DNA of 64,000 bases from Gyrodactylus bullatarudis (Eukaryota; Platyhelminthes; Monogenea; Gyrodactylidea; Gyrodactylidae). Below, in pieces: positions 52,901 to 63,958 of the stretch. The stretch's first letter is position 1. Each line of letters starts with the position of its first letter. The stretch is taken from NCBI GenBank assembly GCA_012064415.1, contig SSNU01000157.1, forward strand, positions 457,556 through 521,555. Reading direction: 5' to 3'. The notes beneath the pieces were generated by a model, which saw only the letters and a program-made list of their open reading frames with translations, was not told the origin of the DNA and made no database searches. Both the position numbers and the translations under genes were made by a program.

Positions 52901-55900
52901 GTCAACAAAAAATGAATCGTTCAAATTAAACTAGGCTAGATTATGACGCCTCCTCAGTTGGCTCAGTTGATTTTTATTAGTTTACCTATCAAAAGTTAAT
53001 TGAATTTGAAGCATAAAATAGTTAATAAAGAAAATAATGATTTTTCGAATTCTAAAAAGTTGTGGAAATTATAAAAAAAATCTGAAAAAATTCACTCTGA
53101 CCAAAATTAGGCTGATTTGAAGATTTGAAGCAGTTAAATGCAGATATTCAAGATCAGCATTAGATAAAGTATTCTAATTGGGCAGTGGATTCCCTGTTTT
53201 CAAGAAAAAAAGTTAAACTTTGAAATTTCGTAATTTTCCTCCTCGTGATAATTCAAATTTTTCGATTTTTCACAATAATGACAAATTTCCGAGAATTTTT
53301 GCAGCTGAATTCGAATTCTTTGTCTAACGCTGATCTCGAATATCTACATTTAATTGCTTCAAATCTTTGAAATCGATAAAAATGTTAGATTCGAAAGTTG
53401 AAAAAGTGGTAATCTGGTGCATTTTCGAAATTCAAAAGAACGGCCTAATTTTGGTCAGAGTGAATTTTTCTCAGAAATTTTTTATAATTACCCCAACTTT
53501 ATATTATTTTATGATGAAATTAGGAAAACAAAATTTTTCCTGTCATTCCGGAGAAAAATATTGAGTTTTTTGAAAAAAAAGTAAATTCTCATCTTCATGT
53601 CAGTTAGGTTTAGATCCAATAAGAAATCAAATTTAATAAACATGAAATTAACCAGGCTCAATCAGTAATTTATCAAAGTCTTCTTCTTGTCTTTCCGTAT
53701 AAATGCGACCAATTATCACATTGTGCATGGGTATTTATCTAAGAAAAAGAGGATGTTTGTGAAAGATGGCATTGTAATCGAATCATCTTTGATGGTGTTC
53801 CCATCTATTTATTAAACCTAGAACAAAAATTAATCAGTAAATATCGACTTGATACATGTTTTCAGTTAAAGTAATGAAAATTCCATGATACTGTAGAATG
53901 TTTCTCGATTAAGCATGGGCCTCCTAGCCATGAAAACTCTCTGCTATCATTAGTTTGACTCGGATGAACCTAAGGCACTCTCAAGAATGCTGAATTAGTT
54001 GTCAATATCGAGGTAATCTAGGCTGTCCATTTCTTTTATTTTTTTACTACTCCTGCTATGATAACTTCAAAAATGGCTAGGTGAAAATAAACCCATCAAA
54101 CATTTGTTTATGTTTAGAATCATTTTGGCTATTTTTTCTTGTGTTAAAACTAGATCATTTTATTTTAATGGATACGAGATCTATTACAACATAACGGGAT
54201 GATAAACATGATGATAAAAAACAGGATTTCACGAATGACTGACATGTCAATTTTTATCGTGTCCTGTGACATGAAAAAATCTTTTGTCGAAATTCTCCTT
54301 ATTGAGAATTCATCTCTTTCGGGAATGTAAGCATAATTTTTATTTGTCAATCATTTCTCACCTCAAAGAAATCTAGCAAGAGTTGTTCCAAATACATGTG
54401 GAAATAAATCCCATAAAAAGGATGTTATTACCAAAAATAAAAGCTCCCTTTTCCGTGTTTTAATTTCTCATATTTCCAAAATTAAGTTTTGTCTTTGTCT
54501 TATCCAAATCAAGCTGAAAATTTGTAAAATTCTTTCAATAGAAAATTTTCCTAAATAAAAACTCAGTCTATTCTGAGTCTATTGAACAAGATCAAAGTCA
54601 CTGTTGTTGCTGAAAGAAGAATAAGTTTCTTTTATTTACACGTTGGCTAGAAATTCTCTTTAATTAATGATATTTGCATCTTCTTGAAGCTAAATATAAA
54701 CTCAGATTCTGAAAAATTTACCCAATCGATATTATAATTACTTAGATTTTGTTTCGAGACTAACTTGATCGAGCGAGCAAAGTATTGTGATCTTGTGTAT
54801 AATTTAGCCGATTAACTTAACTTGTCTCTAATTTCATGCTCTAGATTAATTACCTATTTAAACTATGTCTTTTCTAACTATTCATGTTCACATTTTGTAT
54901 TCAGATGTGAACCTACCTTTTTAATTTTTGTACATTTTTATATTTTGTCCATATTTTTTATCTATAGTGGTCGAAGTAATATGGTTCTCACTCATTATTT
55001 CTCGTCTAAATATCTTGTCCAATGAATACTGCTATGAAAAAATTAATTTGAAATTTTTTTAACCAATATTAAAAGAAAATATTATGCGATTTGAATGAAA
55101 ATCAAGTAATACCCTTCTCATTTTATCATGCAAATATAATTACCAAAAAGTAATTCACGTAGTTTTTTAAAAAAACACCACAACTTTCCAATCAATAGCA
55201 ACAGTAGATAGAAAAGCTCACATTGGCCAAGGTAGTTGAAGATTATATGAATAGTTTTTTAAACACTGATTAGGTTTATATAGGTTAATAAGAAATTTTT
55301 CTTTCACCCATACATCTATGCTGTCGTCATTAGGGTTTTTGTAAGAAACGGATGAATCAGAAATTGAAGCTGCATGATCTTCTTTTCTAAGATGCCTTGT
55401 AAGTTACAAGTTGTAACCGCAAATATAAAATAAATACTCATATAATGTTTATTAGCTTGGAATTAGAAAAATATCTAGCTGAGTTAAATGAATAGATGAT
55501 TTGAATTTCAATGTATTTTGAATGAAAAATAATTTTGTAAGAAAAAAGAATCATTCTTCTAACTCTTCTAACTGTGAAGGGTTAAACTGATGATCCTTTA
55601 AGAAATGTGCATTTAGCGATTTAATATATTCTCTTCCAACTTTTGAATGTTGAACATATCATTTGAATTCATCGGAAGAGTCCATTTAGATTCTGACCCA
55701 GGCTAGACATCGCTAAAACGAAGCATCTCTTCATTAGCTAGTGACGACTGTACATCCTTTTTCATAAATGATCATCTAATGGGTACTTTCCATGAGAAAT
55801 GAACAGTACAGTAAGTAAAAAAATATTTTATATCCCGAAAAATTACAAAAGAATAGCAAAAATTATGGTTGCCAACTCTCAACTTTTTTTGCTAACTCGG

Positions 55901-58900
55901 GCATGCTGGGTAGAAAAAAGTCCCTTCTGGGATTTACATTCATTCCACTTTTTTTTCTTGCAGAAAAAATATACACAACTTGCATCATTTCTCTTTGGCC
56001 TCTTAATGGATCATCTTTTGATAACAAAATCCACTAACAGCGCTAGTGTATATGAATAATTTTGAATAGAAATTATTACTGATATTACTATACTTGAACT
56101 GTAACTTTTGATCAGTCTTCATTTTTCCAGACCATTGAAGGTTTCCTTGTTTGATGTGTCTGGTCACCACTGTATCCTTCTTCTGGATCTAGTTGATAAC
56201 CTTCTAATGGTACTGGAATTGATATTTAAAAGAGTCTTTTTTCAGGTTTTAGTAAATTCTTATGAACTTAACTGAATGATCTTTTCTTGGTTTTTTGTCA
56301 GCTTGATTCAAGTATTCTTTTATATCCTTTAACTTTTACTAAATTTCTGAATTAAATTATGGTTATTAAATTTTGTTAATTAAATGTACTCTTCATCCCC
56401 CAGGTGTGATCAAAAACAACTATGCTGATGAGATTGTGCTTAATCCAAAGGAAATCACTAAAAACTACCTGAGAACATGGTTCATACTGGATTTGATCAG
56501 CTCACTCCCCATAGACTACGTTTATAAAGCTTTTGATAATTCTGAAGATGAAAACGCCGGTAAGTCCACCAGTTTGAGTTCTATACAAACACTTAAACCT
56601 AATTGACATGAAGAAGAAAATTATGTTTTTTTTCAAATTCTATGATGAAATAAGCCAATAATTTGTGGACGAAAAAGTCCCATTTTTTCAAAACTTTAAT
56701 TTGGAATCTTATTTGAAACCAGCGAAAATTTCCAACTCAAAGTTTTTGAAAAATGCACATTTAATCAATCAACAGAAAAGTTCTCAAATGACTTAATTTT
56801 TGTGCTCAAATGGTGCCTGAAACTAAACTGATAAGCTTCTCAAACCTAGTGAAAATGACTGTGGCGCGAATTTTCCTATAAAAATTATTGATTAACTTTC
56901 AGAACCCAATGGCAGTGCAAGTAAGTGTGCCCCCACCTATTTTTCTCTCACACACTTTCCTCCATTTAGTTTCCTCTATTTCTTGGTTAATGTGTGAATC
57001 TGCCATCAACCCCCCCTCCAAACACCCTAGTTTTACCACAGAATGTAGCAGATCAAGAAAATAATAATAATATTTCATTTTAGTACATAAACAATCTGTC
57101 TAATTGTATTTAACTAGCATTAGTACCAGTAATAGTCTGTGAAACAATGTATTTTTAATGTAATTTGAAATAATATTTCAATTTAATTTATTCATTTTGG
57201 GAAGACGTTGGGAATTAAATTTTCCCTCTAACCCCTTGTGTTGTATTTTTCTCTTTGTGATCTTTTTATTTTTCTCCACAATGAATGTTTTCTAAAGATC
57301 CCCTTAAAAGTGTCAGTTTTGTAAATCTACTGTATTACATTAGATCTGGCTACTCATTAGTACATTTAAATTAACAATCATTTTTTGAATAGTCAATGAC
57401 TATTAGTCATACACCTACTCACACGTAGAAAATCAATATTTGACCAATGCACACGTGAGCCAATGAAAGAGACCCGTATTTATTTTATAGGATATTTTGA
57501 CTAAACTAAATCATACGTTGCAGGTATTAGAATGCAATTAATAAGTCCTTTGTAATTCTTTCGAAATAAATGGCAAATATTAGTTACTAAAGTACCAAAT
57601 TAGGTGCTCTACTGATTGTTAACCATACAAAAGCCTATGCTGAATTCTAGATTATATAAAACCTTAATCTAGGCCACATGTTCTTTCTACATTTTTGATT
57701 AGATTTCTCAGTTTAACAACTTCACCAACCTGCTCCAAACCTTTCCTACCAACTTTTAGATTATTTCTACACCAATTGATCATCACTAATTTATAAATGT
57801 TCTCTCCTCTAGTCATCACAAGTCGAGCGTTGAAAATCTTTCGACTAGCAAAACTGCTAAGTCTGCTGAGACTTCTCAGACTATCCAGACTCGTCCGTTA
57901 CGTCAATCAATGGGAAGAGGTGAGTATTATCTAAAAGTTATAAAAAACTGTTCTAAATCCCATTGATCTTGGTCAGTTAGACAAAGAGTTCTCTAGATTT
58001 CACCATTCTCTTTCATTTTATAAAATTTAAATCTTTTACAAAGACTCTAAATATCAATGTAGTCTAAAGTCCTGCTCTTTATCAGAACTTTTAATCAAAT
58101 CAGTTGTAGTTTCTTCATCCGAGTTTTTCATTCATTGAACCAATCAAATTAAAACTCAGTGAAAAAACAGCTTCAAATAACTTTGAGACCAAAAATAACA
58201 CAAACTCTTATAATTCGTCAGTGGAAAGAACATTAGATTTAGCATCAGATTTGTTCCGAAAAACACTGTAATAATAACAAAAATTGCTAATTCAAGAAGA
58301 AATTTTATAAATAATAATTTTATGAATATAATTTTACTATTTTTCAATAATACTACTTTCAAGTAAAGATGTATAAACGCTTAAATTATTACCTAAAAAT
58401 TCTTGGCCCTCGTAATTAGATTTAAATTGTCAGGTTGTTTTCTCCCTGATAGGATTTTTATATTCTGATAAAAGTTCGTAAAAATATTCATCATTTTACA
58501 ACCAATTTCATCATAATCTATGACAAGTAATAAAAACGATCGAAATTTACTTCCCAAAGGACCCCAAGTTGACAATCTTTTTTCTCTCGGATCTTCATAT
58601 ATGTAAATTATACTCATCCACAAACATAGATACATCATAATAATAATAATATGCCCATGTGTTGAGGATGATAATGATTGACGACAATCCCTCTCCCCGC
58701 CCATTCACCATCTATCTCAAGTGTAAATTCAATCTTGTTTTGAAGAAGAAATAAACCAATTTCTACAACAATTCTTTTGGAAGAAGATGATAATGAAAAT
58801 GGAGAATTAAATTAGCCCATCTTGACCATAACAATGTATAGATTACCCCGAGTTATAGTCAACAGTTTCTCTTTCCCTGTGAACAACCTTCACAACTTGA

Positions 58901-61900
58901 GTATTGAAATAACATTACAGTTTACATTGTCTTCTTTAACTTTTACTGAAACTAAACCATTTCTCTATTTCAATGGACTGATTTTAGGGTCTTATTTATA
59001 TCGTATAAAAGACCATTTGCTACAGTCAATTTCACACATGACGAGCCGAGTTATCCTCTCTGCCCTCTCTAGATTTTCTTTTATACTAAACCGGTTAGCC
59101 AATAATATTGCTCCATTCCAACGACCAATGAGAATCGGCTTTCCCCTCTCAACATTGTTCGTTTCATTATTTTGGTTCTAAATTGGTTTTTCATCTGAAT
59201 TCTCAAATTTTTATTGACAAAAAATCAACAAAATTAAATTTATTCAAAATCGTATACACTACAAGTAGTATAATTAAAATATAGAGCGTCAATCTAGTAT
59301 CTAAAGATCAACTCTTGACATGACAAATTTCAAGTCTATCTGGTTTACTATGATACTTTCAGAAGTTGACGAAAACAGCAAATTCACATGCACTTTCGTG
59401 TGTATTAGGTTACGAAAAGATTTTATTTTCCTCCGACAATGTTCCATGCTCAATATATATTTAAGCACATTTTTGAAAATCAGAATGAAAAATTTTCATT
59501 TTCTGATATACAATGTTTTCATTTCTCCAGGATCATTAAAATTCACCTATTTTCCCATAAATATTCAGAAATATTACGTAACTATTAAAGATCTCTATTT
59601 CTGGCATACTCATCAGTGTGATAAATGCCATATATATATTTTGGTTTTACGAAAAGAATAATTAATCAATAACCAATAACATCTTCTCTATTCTTTTTGT
59701 AAAACCAGCATATAGGAAACAATGCTTAGTATTTTATTACCTTCAATTCGAGATTAAGACTGGGAAAATGAGAGAATTTTGACTTTCTCTCTTATGTTAA
59801 ATGTATTTTAATTTAGTTTCTTGCTGTTGCCAACAAATTTCTTGGTATATTCAACATGGTCCTGTTAATGTTGTTATTGGGCCATTGGAATGCTTGCCTC
59901 CAATTCCTCATTCCGTTCCTCCAGGACTTTCCCCGTGAATCATGGGTTGCAAAATGTAAACTTGAAGTGAGTCTAACTGTGGAAATTAAACATCTCAAAG
60001 TCTTGAGATAACGAAAATAATTTTTATCGATTGTCAGCAATAAAAACTCAAATAATTCCAATACTTATTGACAGTACAGTGTCCAACATTTAGAAATTAT
60101 TCAAACCTACTTTATAAGGTGTTGAAAAAAAGGGATCTGTCTATAAAAATACTTTACAAAAGCTTAACTTTCGTAAGTTTTCTTACACTTTAAGGTCTAC
60201 TGTATCCTAATTGAGGTAGATTTTTTTCCTACAAGGTGCTTAAATAGGCAATAAAATAGAGTTATATTTCCCTTATTCATCAGTAAAAACATGTAAATAA
60301 AACCTTAAAACTCGCAAAGCTAGGAAAAAATTGCTCGATCAAAAATTGAATCATTTTTTGATCCGAAAATAGACTATTTCTGAAGCTTTAGCAGATAGAA
60401 TTCAGACGATTGCATATATTTTAATTCTACGGTTGTGATTACTCGATAAAAGTTATCTCACTTTCTAACTTTTTCTTTAAAATGAAACAGAAATCCTATT
60501 GGTTCGAACAATACACTTGGGCCTTATTTAAAGCACTATCTCACATGTTATCAATCGGTTATGGACGCTTCCCTCCTGTTAGCATTGGTGAAGCATGGAT
60601 AACGATTGTCTCTATGATGACAGGAGCGACATGTTACGCTCTATTTGTTGGTCATGCTGCAGCTGTCATTCAATCCTTTGATACTTCCAAACGAAATTAT
60701 CGTGATAAAGTAAGTTTTATTCATCTGTATTTTGAACAAATCAAATCTCTGTAATAAGTGAGAAACATTCAAATTATTCCTTAGCCCTTCATGGTTTCTT
60801 TTGCATTCAGTTTATTCTTGGCAAGTATGTTTTGGTCATACATTTTATGGTCTCATCGAGCTCTACCCCACTACCATGCAGCAATTTTTATGCCATAATC
60901 ATGTATATTTCACCTTTGAATTTCAGGAAGATCAATAAAAGGTTTTATTTTAAATCAAGAGCTCATAAAATTCTCGACCTCAAAACATGTGGATTTAGAT
61001 CATCGATATGAATCAAATATGCTATAATAATGCCGTATCTGCATACTAACACATTTTGTGATCTTAAACTCTAACCCTTGATGCCATCATAAAAAAGTTA
61101 TAGTTTTAAAAGGTTTTCACTACAGGGAATTGCTGGTTAAAATAAGCATTTGAGTTGTCAGTAAAATAAACCTAATCTGTCTCATGAGTTGGATCAAATT
61201 CAGCTATAAAAATATATATCGTTGAAATTTATTTCATTGAGCTAGCTTGTTGAAACCGTATCTCAATGAATTTTGGAAAAAATCCTCTATCAAACAAAAT
61301 AGTTTACACTTTAGAAAGGATCTCCATCAAGTTTATATTAATAGAGCTTTATAAATAATTATAATTATTTACTTTGACACTTTAATCTACTTTTCTGTTT
61401 TGTTACGTCATAATTCCCTTTTTTGAGCCCCCCTTATCAAGTTTAACAGAAATTACGAGATTTAGATTTTTATATAACCCTTTAAATATATACAAACCTA
61501 TGATAAATATTAATTCTTTTTTTTGTTACTTGTCAAAGATCCCGTCGGGAAAATCTGTTTTGAATTTAATTTTTTCTTCGGTAGTAAGATTATTTTACTT
61601 TGCAATAGCTTAAACAAGTGGAAGAATACATGGCCTACAGAAAGATACCAAGAGCCTTGCGCCAGAGAATTACAAACTACTATGAACACAAATATCAGGG
61701 TAAAATGTTCAACGAAAAAGATATTCTCGAAGAGTTATCAGAATGTCTCAGAGAAGTAAGTCTATTATATTTCCAATTAACTATATATTCGCTATGTATA
61801 TTATATTCTGAAATATTTTACAATTTGTTTTATTGCCTTGAGCAACGTTATTATTACTTTGATTTGAGTAATGAATAGTGAAAATTACACTTTTCTGTAG

Positions 61901-63938
61901 GTTCCAGCATCACTGATATAATATATTAGTATTAATTGGCTCATTTTAGTTATTCTCATTGATGACATCTTTGATTTTTACAAACATTTCATTTTTTCAT
62001 CGAATGCCTCGAACTTAAATTGATCAATGTTATCATTGATATGATTTTCCTGACACACCCTCAAAGTTTCACTAATTTTCATGCAGGGAAATGATTAAAA
62101 ATTGTCCCAATTCAAATACTTCATACTAGCTAGCTTTTTTTCAATTGTATTGTGGCTTATATAATGCGTCTTATTTCTTTATTGAACTTTCGAAATTAGT
62201 TCTTATTCACTTGAAATACAATACGTCCCAGTCCCCATTTGAAAATACTGATAAAAATCTAGCATACCACCATTTTAATTTACCCTGAAAAATTCCTTAT
62301 TGCTGTATTATTTTTTCTGTTTCCTAAGATACTTCAGAAATAAAATTTAAATCATATCTAAATGCATATTTCTAAATGATAAAAAATGGGAATGAATGGC
62401 ATTCTGATTTAAAAAAATTGATTGAGATTGTTACACACAACTTCCTGCGACTATTAGCAGGACAATCTCTCCCCCTCCCATTTTTTTAACGTAATCCTCC
62501 TCTACAGATGCAACCTTGCTGATTTTTTTCGAGATTCAATCCAATGATAAGATGATATAAATAAACTCAATTCCTTTTTATCGTGTTAATTGAATCGATC
62601 ATGATTAAATAATTTTACAATATCTCTCTGGTGAGATATTGTCTGGAAAGCTATTCTTTCTTGCACCGATTATAAATGTAGGCTTTTGTATTGAATATTT
62701 TGAATATTTGATTTATAGGCTTCCTTCCCCCTTTTGACTTCCCTCTTCCATGTACCCCTTGGAAGTTAGGGGTATGGTTTCTCTCGATTCATTCTCTCTA
62801 GAGTTTTTCTGATTTCTGCGCAATTAAACCAAGCACAGAGAGAAAGAGGATTGAAATTTATTTTCACTCACACACATGAGGGAAAAATAGAGAGATGCCT
62901 AGAGTATGCAAATTATGCAACCAGGAAATTTTGTGCAACATAGACTCCTAATCCTTCCAACCTTTGATAACCTCTCAGCTATTAGCTATTGAAATAAAAT
63001 TGTAATGCTAAGATTTTTGATTTAAACTCCAAGATGTTTAACCAATAATTAACCTATATGCTTACAAAGTTAGATTTATCAAGTTTCTCAGCTACGTCAC
63101 CAGAAAACCTATTCTAAAATACAAATTCAAGTTTATCTTTCCAGCCGGTAAATACTCTCGCGTGTATTAACTCTGTAGCTGTCGTTCTGGAAAACTAGAT
63201 TGGAAAATATTGACCTTCACAGATATGCGTGAATCCCTCTAGCCCGAAAATCTTTAAATCTTTCTAAATTTATCAAAATTTATTATTTCTTGTAGTGGAA
63301 TTTGTTAGAGAATATTGATGGGGTAAATGTGACCTTTTCAATTGAAATCAGCCATAGCACATCTAGCGTAAAGTATTGATAATTTCAAATTTTTAAAGAA
63401 AAAAAAACTATTGAATTTTACAGAAATTTAAAATTCATTCTCTCTTTTATTGCAGCAAATTGTCAACTATAATTGTCGTGCTTTAGTAGCTGCCGTGCCT
63501 TTTTTCACACATGCTGATCAGAATTTTGTCTCCGAGGTTGTTATTAAATTGAAACATGAAGTCTTCCAACCTGGCGATATTATCATCCGCGAGGGTACAC
63601 TCGGCAAAAAGATGTACTTTATTCAGGAGGGCATTGTTGATATTATTATGCAAGATGGGTCGGTCGCCACATCCCTCTCTGATGGGTCCTACTTTGGTGA
63701 AATATGCCTTTTAACCAACGCGAGAAGATCGGCCAGTGTTCGAGCTGAAACGTACTGCTACCTGTTCTCTCTTGATCAGGAATCGTTTCTCGAAGTCCTT
63801 GAAAACTACCCCCTTATGCGAAGAACCATGGAATCTGTTGCTGCTGAGAGACTCAACAAAATCGGTAAAAATCACACACTCATCCACGATCAGAATATGA
63901 CCGATGAGCACATGGTTGTGAAGGAAATTGTTGCTCAA
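40221..63938 (+). CDS. Ih: HCN/Ih channel: hyperpolarisation-activated cyclic-nucleotide-gated cation channel (nine exons, 3' end beyond window)
   Basis: HCN channels are tetrameric plasma-membrane channels that pass Na+ and K+ on hyperpolarisation and are tuned by cAMP; in arthropods one gene, Ih, serves pacemaking and sleep/rhythm neurons. CDS exons: 40221-40921, 51737-51900, 56404-56559, 56903-56920 (microexon), 57813-57919, 59817-59966, 60491-60709, 61609-61755, 63456-63938. All phases join cleanly to 715 codons and the frame remains open at the right edge. Seen in order: disordered N-terminus (1-195), HCN domain (~197-234), S1-S3 (~235-340), Arg/Lys-rich S4 (~351-375), S5, pore with GYG at 455-457, C-linker and cyclic-nucleotide-binding domain (~588-690). 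Similarity to insect Ih is high from S1 on. The filter is SIGYG instead of CIGYG. Confidence 0.9.
40922..43298 (+). other. Ih intron 1, first part
   Basis: Pyrimidine-rich stretches at 41200-41480 and AT-rich sequence elsewhere. No exon or recognisable element. Confidence 0.4.
43299..44509 (+). other. Ih intron 1, second part
   Basis: Overlapping open frames on both strands at 43299-43640 cover a region of higher GC with a tRNA T-arm-like CCAGGTTCGTGTCCTGG (43418-43434), but no complete tRNA or protein domain. Nothing else is supported. Confidence 0.35.
44510..45220. repeat. MITE family M1, reference copy with long inverted repeats (711 bp)
   Basis: The two ~300-bp halves are reverse complements around a centre near 44870. 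Outer ends carry GACATGAAGATGAGAATTTC (left) and its complement at right, next to TAAAGCTAG/CTAGGTTTA. The inner blocks AAATTTCCACTTTTTCAACT, TTTTTATCGATTTCAAAGAT and GATCAAAATTAGACGAAGAT appear in both arms. TA at each outer edge may be the target duplication. It has no protein. Relatives are at 6760, 12905, 15295, 24210, 25860, 47845, 49060, 51440, 53040 and 56590. Confidence 0.75.
45221..45599 (+). other. Ih intron 1, spacer
   Basis: AT-rich sequence without a supported feature. Confidence 0.4.
45600..46260 (+). repeat. dispersed repeat R4, copy B
   Basis: Same orientation and block order as 4784-5590. At its start is AGAGGTTATATATGACCTCT, the diverged counterpart of the palindrome at 4832-4851, and at its end TGGTATCGAAAGGG. 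This suggests that the 4784-4870 unit and the 4915-5590 unit belong to one element. Confidence 0.55.
46261..47844 (+). other. Ih intron 1, spacer
   Basis: AT-rich. Short frames at 46517-46699, 46945-47127 and 47512-47748 are unsupported. No repeat recognised. Confidence 0.4.
47845..48150. repeat. MITE family M1, short copy
   Basis: Starts AAGTTGACATGAAGATGAGA and ends CTCATCTTCATGTCAATCAG, giving both termini of the family around a shortened ~300-bp core. Confidence 0.65.
48151..49059 (+). other. Ih intron 1, spacer with old dispersed repeat
   Basis: 48745-48915 shares GAGTACACCATAACCAGGAT and ACACTGGTTG blocks with 1635-1680 and 16640-16730, in a different order. Otherwise nothing is supported. 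Confidence 0.35.
49060..49260. repeat. MITE family M1, fragment
   Basis: Carries the M1-type block AAAAAATGGGAATTTGGCGC followed by A/T-rich arm sequence. Ends are lost. Confidence 0.35.
49261..50500 (+). other. Ih intron 1, spacer
   Basis: Overlapping frames on both strands at 49633-49957 (89 and 74 codons) are unrecognised and not called. No other feature. Confidence 0.35.
50500..50652. repeat. cluster of GTAAGCATACTTAC-type palindromes
   Basis: The unit GTAAGCATACTTACCGTAA or its complement occurs about five times in 150 bp (near 50502, 50518, 50592, 50612 and 50632), giving overlapping hairpins. It may be the remnant of a foldback element. No known family was recognised. Confidence 0.5.
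50663..50822. repeat. 160-bp MITE with GGGTTAAT ends
   Basis: Imperfect inverted repeats of about 45 bp start GGGTTAATCTCAAAAGTAGC on the left and, in reverse complement, GGGTTAATGTCAAAAGTAGC on the right. An interior direct repeat of AGTAGCCCC is visible. ATATA on both flanks is a possible 5-bp duplication but the context is AT-rich. Confidence 0.6.
50823..51439 (+). other. Ih intron 1, spacer with a TC microsatellite
   Basis: A (TC)n run lies at 51107-51129. No other feature is supported. Confidence 0.6.
51440..51690. repeat. MITE family M1, fragment
   Basis: Has TCACTACTTGAAAATCACTG and GTGATTTTGATC blocks in the order of the copy at 12905-13325. It ends ~45 bp before Ih exon 2. Confidence 0.4.
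51737..51900 (+). CDS. Ih: Ih exon 2: S1-S2
   Basis: [20 protein letters not shown] forms S1, then [20 protein letters not shown] and [14 protein letters not shown] form S2. This parallels [20 protein letters not shown] and FFLIDLVLNFRTG in vertebrate HCN. Acceptor TTTACCAG|, donor ACCG|GTGAGT, phase 2 in and 1 out. Confidence 0.9.
51901..53039 (+). other. Ih intron 2, first part
   Basis: AT-rich sequence with short unsupported frames. No feature recognised. Confidence 0.4.
53040..53620. repeat. MITE family M1, near-complete copy
   Basis: Two inverted arms share TTTGAAGCAGTTAAATGCAG on the left and its complement order on the right, with the right end CTCATCTTCATGTCAGTTAG. The left terminus is decayed. 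About 580 bp, no protein. Confidence 0.65.
53621..56403 (+). other. Ih intron 2, second part
   Basis: AT-rich. Frames at 54822-55025 and 55799-56059 are unsupported. No repeat recognised. Confidence 0.4.
56404..56559 (+). CDS. Ih: Ih exon 3: S2-S3 and start of S3-S4 linker
   Basis: Reads [20 protein letters not shown] (compare the TEIILDP.RIK segment), then [20 protein letters not shown] for S3, then an acidic linker SEDENA. Acceptor CATCCCCCAG|, donor GCCG|GTAAGT, phase 1 at both ends. Confidence 0.9.
56590..56780. repeat. MITE family M1, fragment in Ih intron 3
   Basis: Starts TAAACCTAATTGACATGAAG only 30 nt after the donor of exon 3, giving the M1 terminus in clear form, and continues with A/T-rich arm sequence. 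The other end is not clear. Confidence 0.55.
56903..56920 (+). CDS. Ih: Ih 18-nt microexon in the S3-S4 linker
   Basis: Flanked by TTGATTAACTTTCAG and GTAAGTGT. It has phase 1 at both ends, so including it adds six residues (EPNGSA between Ala-340 and Ile) and skipping it leaves the frame intact (Ala-Val-Ile). The residues are small and polar, as expected in an S3-S4 linker. Confidence rests on splice signals and phase only. Confidence 0.6.
56921..57812 (+). other. Ih intron 4
   Basis: 892 nt, with CCCCCACC- and CT-rich stretches near 56930-57040. No feature supported. Confidence 0.4.
57813..57919 (+). CDS. Ih: Ih exon 5: S4 voltage sensor and S4-S5 linker
   Basis: Encodes [20 protein letters not shown] then [16 protein letters not shown]. 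Basic residues every third position (R351, K354, R357, K360, R366, R369, R372, R375, with Ser-363 breaking the series) match HCN S4. Acceptor TCTCCTCTAG|, donor GAAGAG|GTGAGT, phase 1 in and 0 out. Confidence 0.95.
57920..59816 (+). other. Ih intron 5
   Basis: 1.9 kb. A 119-codon plus frame at 58822-59181 and a 103-codon minus frame at 58393-58704 have no recognised domain and are not called. Confidence 0.4.
59817..59966 (+). CDS. Ih: Ih exon 6: S5 and pore turret
   Basis: [20 protein letters not shown] then [20 protein letters not shown] and [10 protein letters not shown] align with the insect Ih S5 (FLNMASVFMRIFNLICMMLL) and turret ([29 protein letters not shown]). The donor is GAA|GTGAGT at 59967; the earlier GTAAAC would give the wrong phase. 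Confidence 0.9.
59967..60490 (+). other. Ih intron 6
   Basis: 524 nt of AT-rich sequence without a supported feature. Confidence 0.5.
60491..60709 (+). CDS. Ih: Ih exon 7: pore helix, selectivity filter and S6
   Basis: [20 protein letters not shown] then SIGYGRFPP, then S6 ([20 protein letters not shown]) and [12 protein letters not shown]. The family reads [12 protein letters not shown] here; this copy has TCA (Ser) at the filter position usually held by Cys. Donor GATAAA|GTAAGT, phase 0 at both ends. Confidence 0.95.
60710..61608 (+). other. Ih intron 7
   Basis: 0.9 kb, AT-rich, no supported feature. Confidence 0.5.
61609..61755 (+). CDS. Ih: Ih exon 8: C-linker
   Basis: [40 protein letters not shown] and EELSECLRE match the HCN C-linker ([33 protein letters not shown]). 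Acceptor TTTGCAATAG|, donor AGAGAA|GTAAGT, phase 0. Confidence 0.95.
61756..63455 (+). other. Ih intron 8
   Basis: 1.7 kb, AT-rich, with no recognised repeat or exon. Confidence 0.45.
63456..63938 (+). CDS. Ih: Ih exon 9: C-linker end and cyclic-nucleotide-binding domain
   Basis: [40 protein letters not shown], then the phosphate-binding cassette [20 protein letters not shown] (FGE at 634-636, Arg-645) and the C-helix [20 protein letters not shown]. The residue after the cassette Arg is Ser where HCN2 has Thr. Acceptor TTTTATTGCAG|, donor GCTCAA|GTGAGT, phase 0. More 3' exons should lie beyond the window. Confidence 0.95.
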
Positions 63939-63958
63939 GTGAGTTTATTGATTATTAT

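Noticed and set aside
58393..58704. 103-codon minus frame in Ih intron 5
   Set aside because: Low-complexity and unrecognised; no acceptor or donor in suitable phase.
58822..59181. 119-codon plus frame in Ih intron 5
   Set aside because: No domain, no splice context and composition typical of AT-rich noncoding sequence.
59956..59961. GTAAAC as the donor of Ih exon 6
   Set aside because: It would leave phase 1 and create a stop with the next exon. The GTGAGT at 59967 keeps phase 0 and the family length.
63711..63938. 75-codon minus frame inside Ih exon 9
   Set aside because: Antisense shadow of the cyclic-nucleotide-binding domain.
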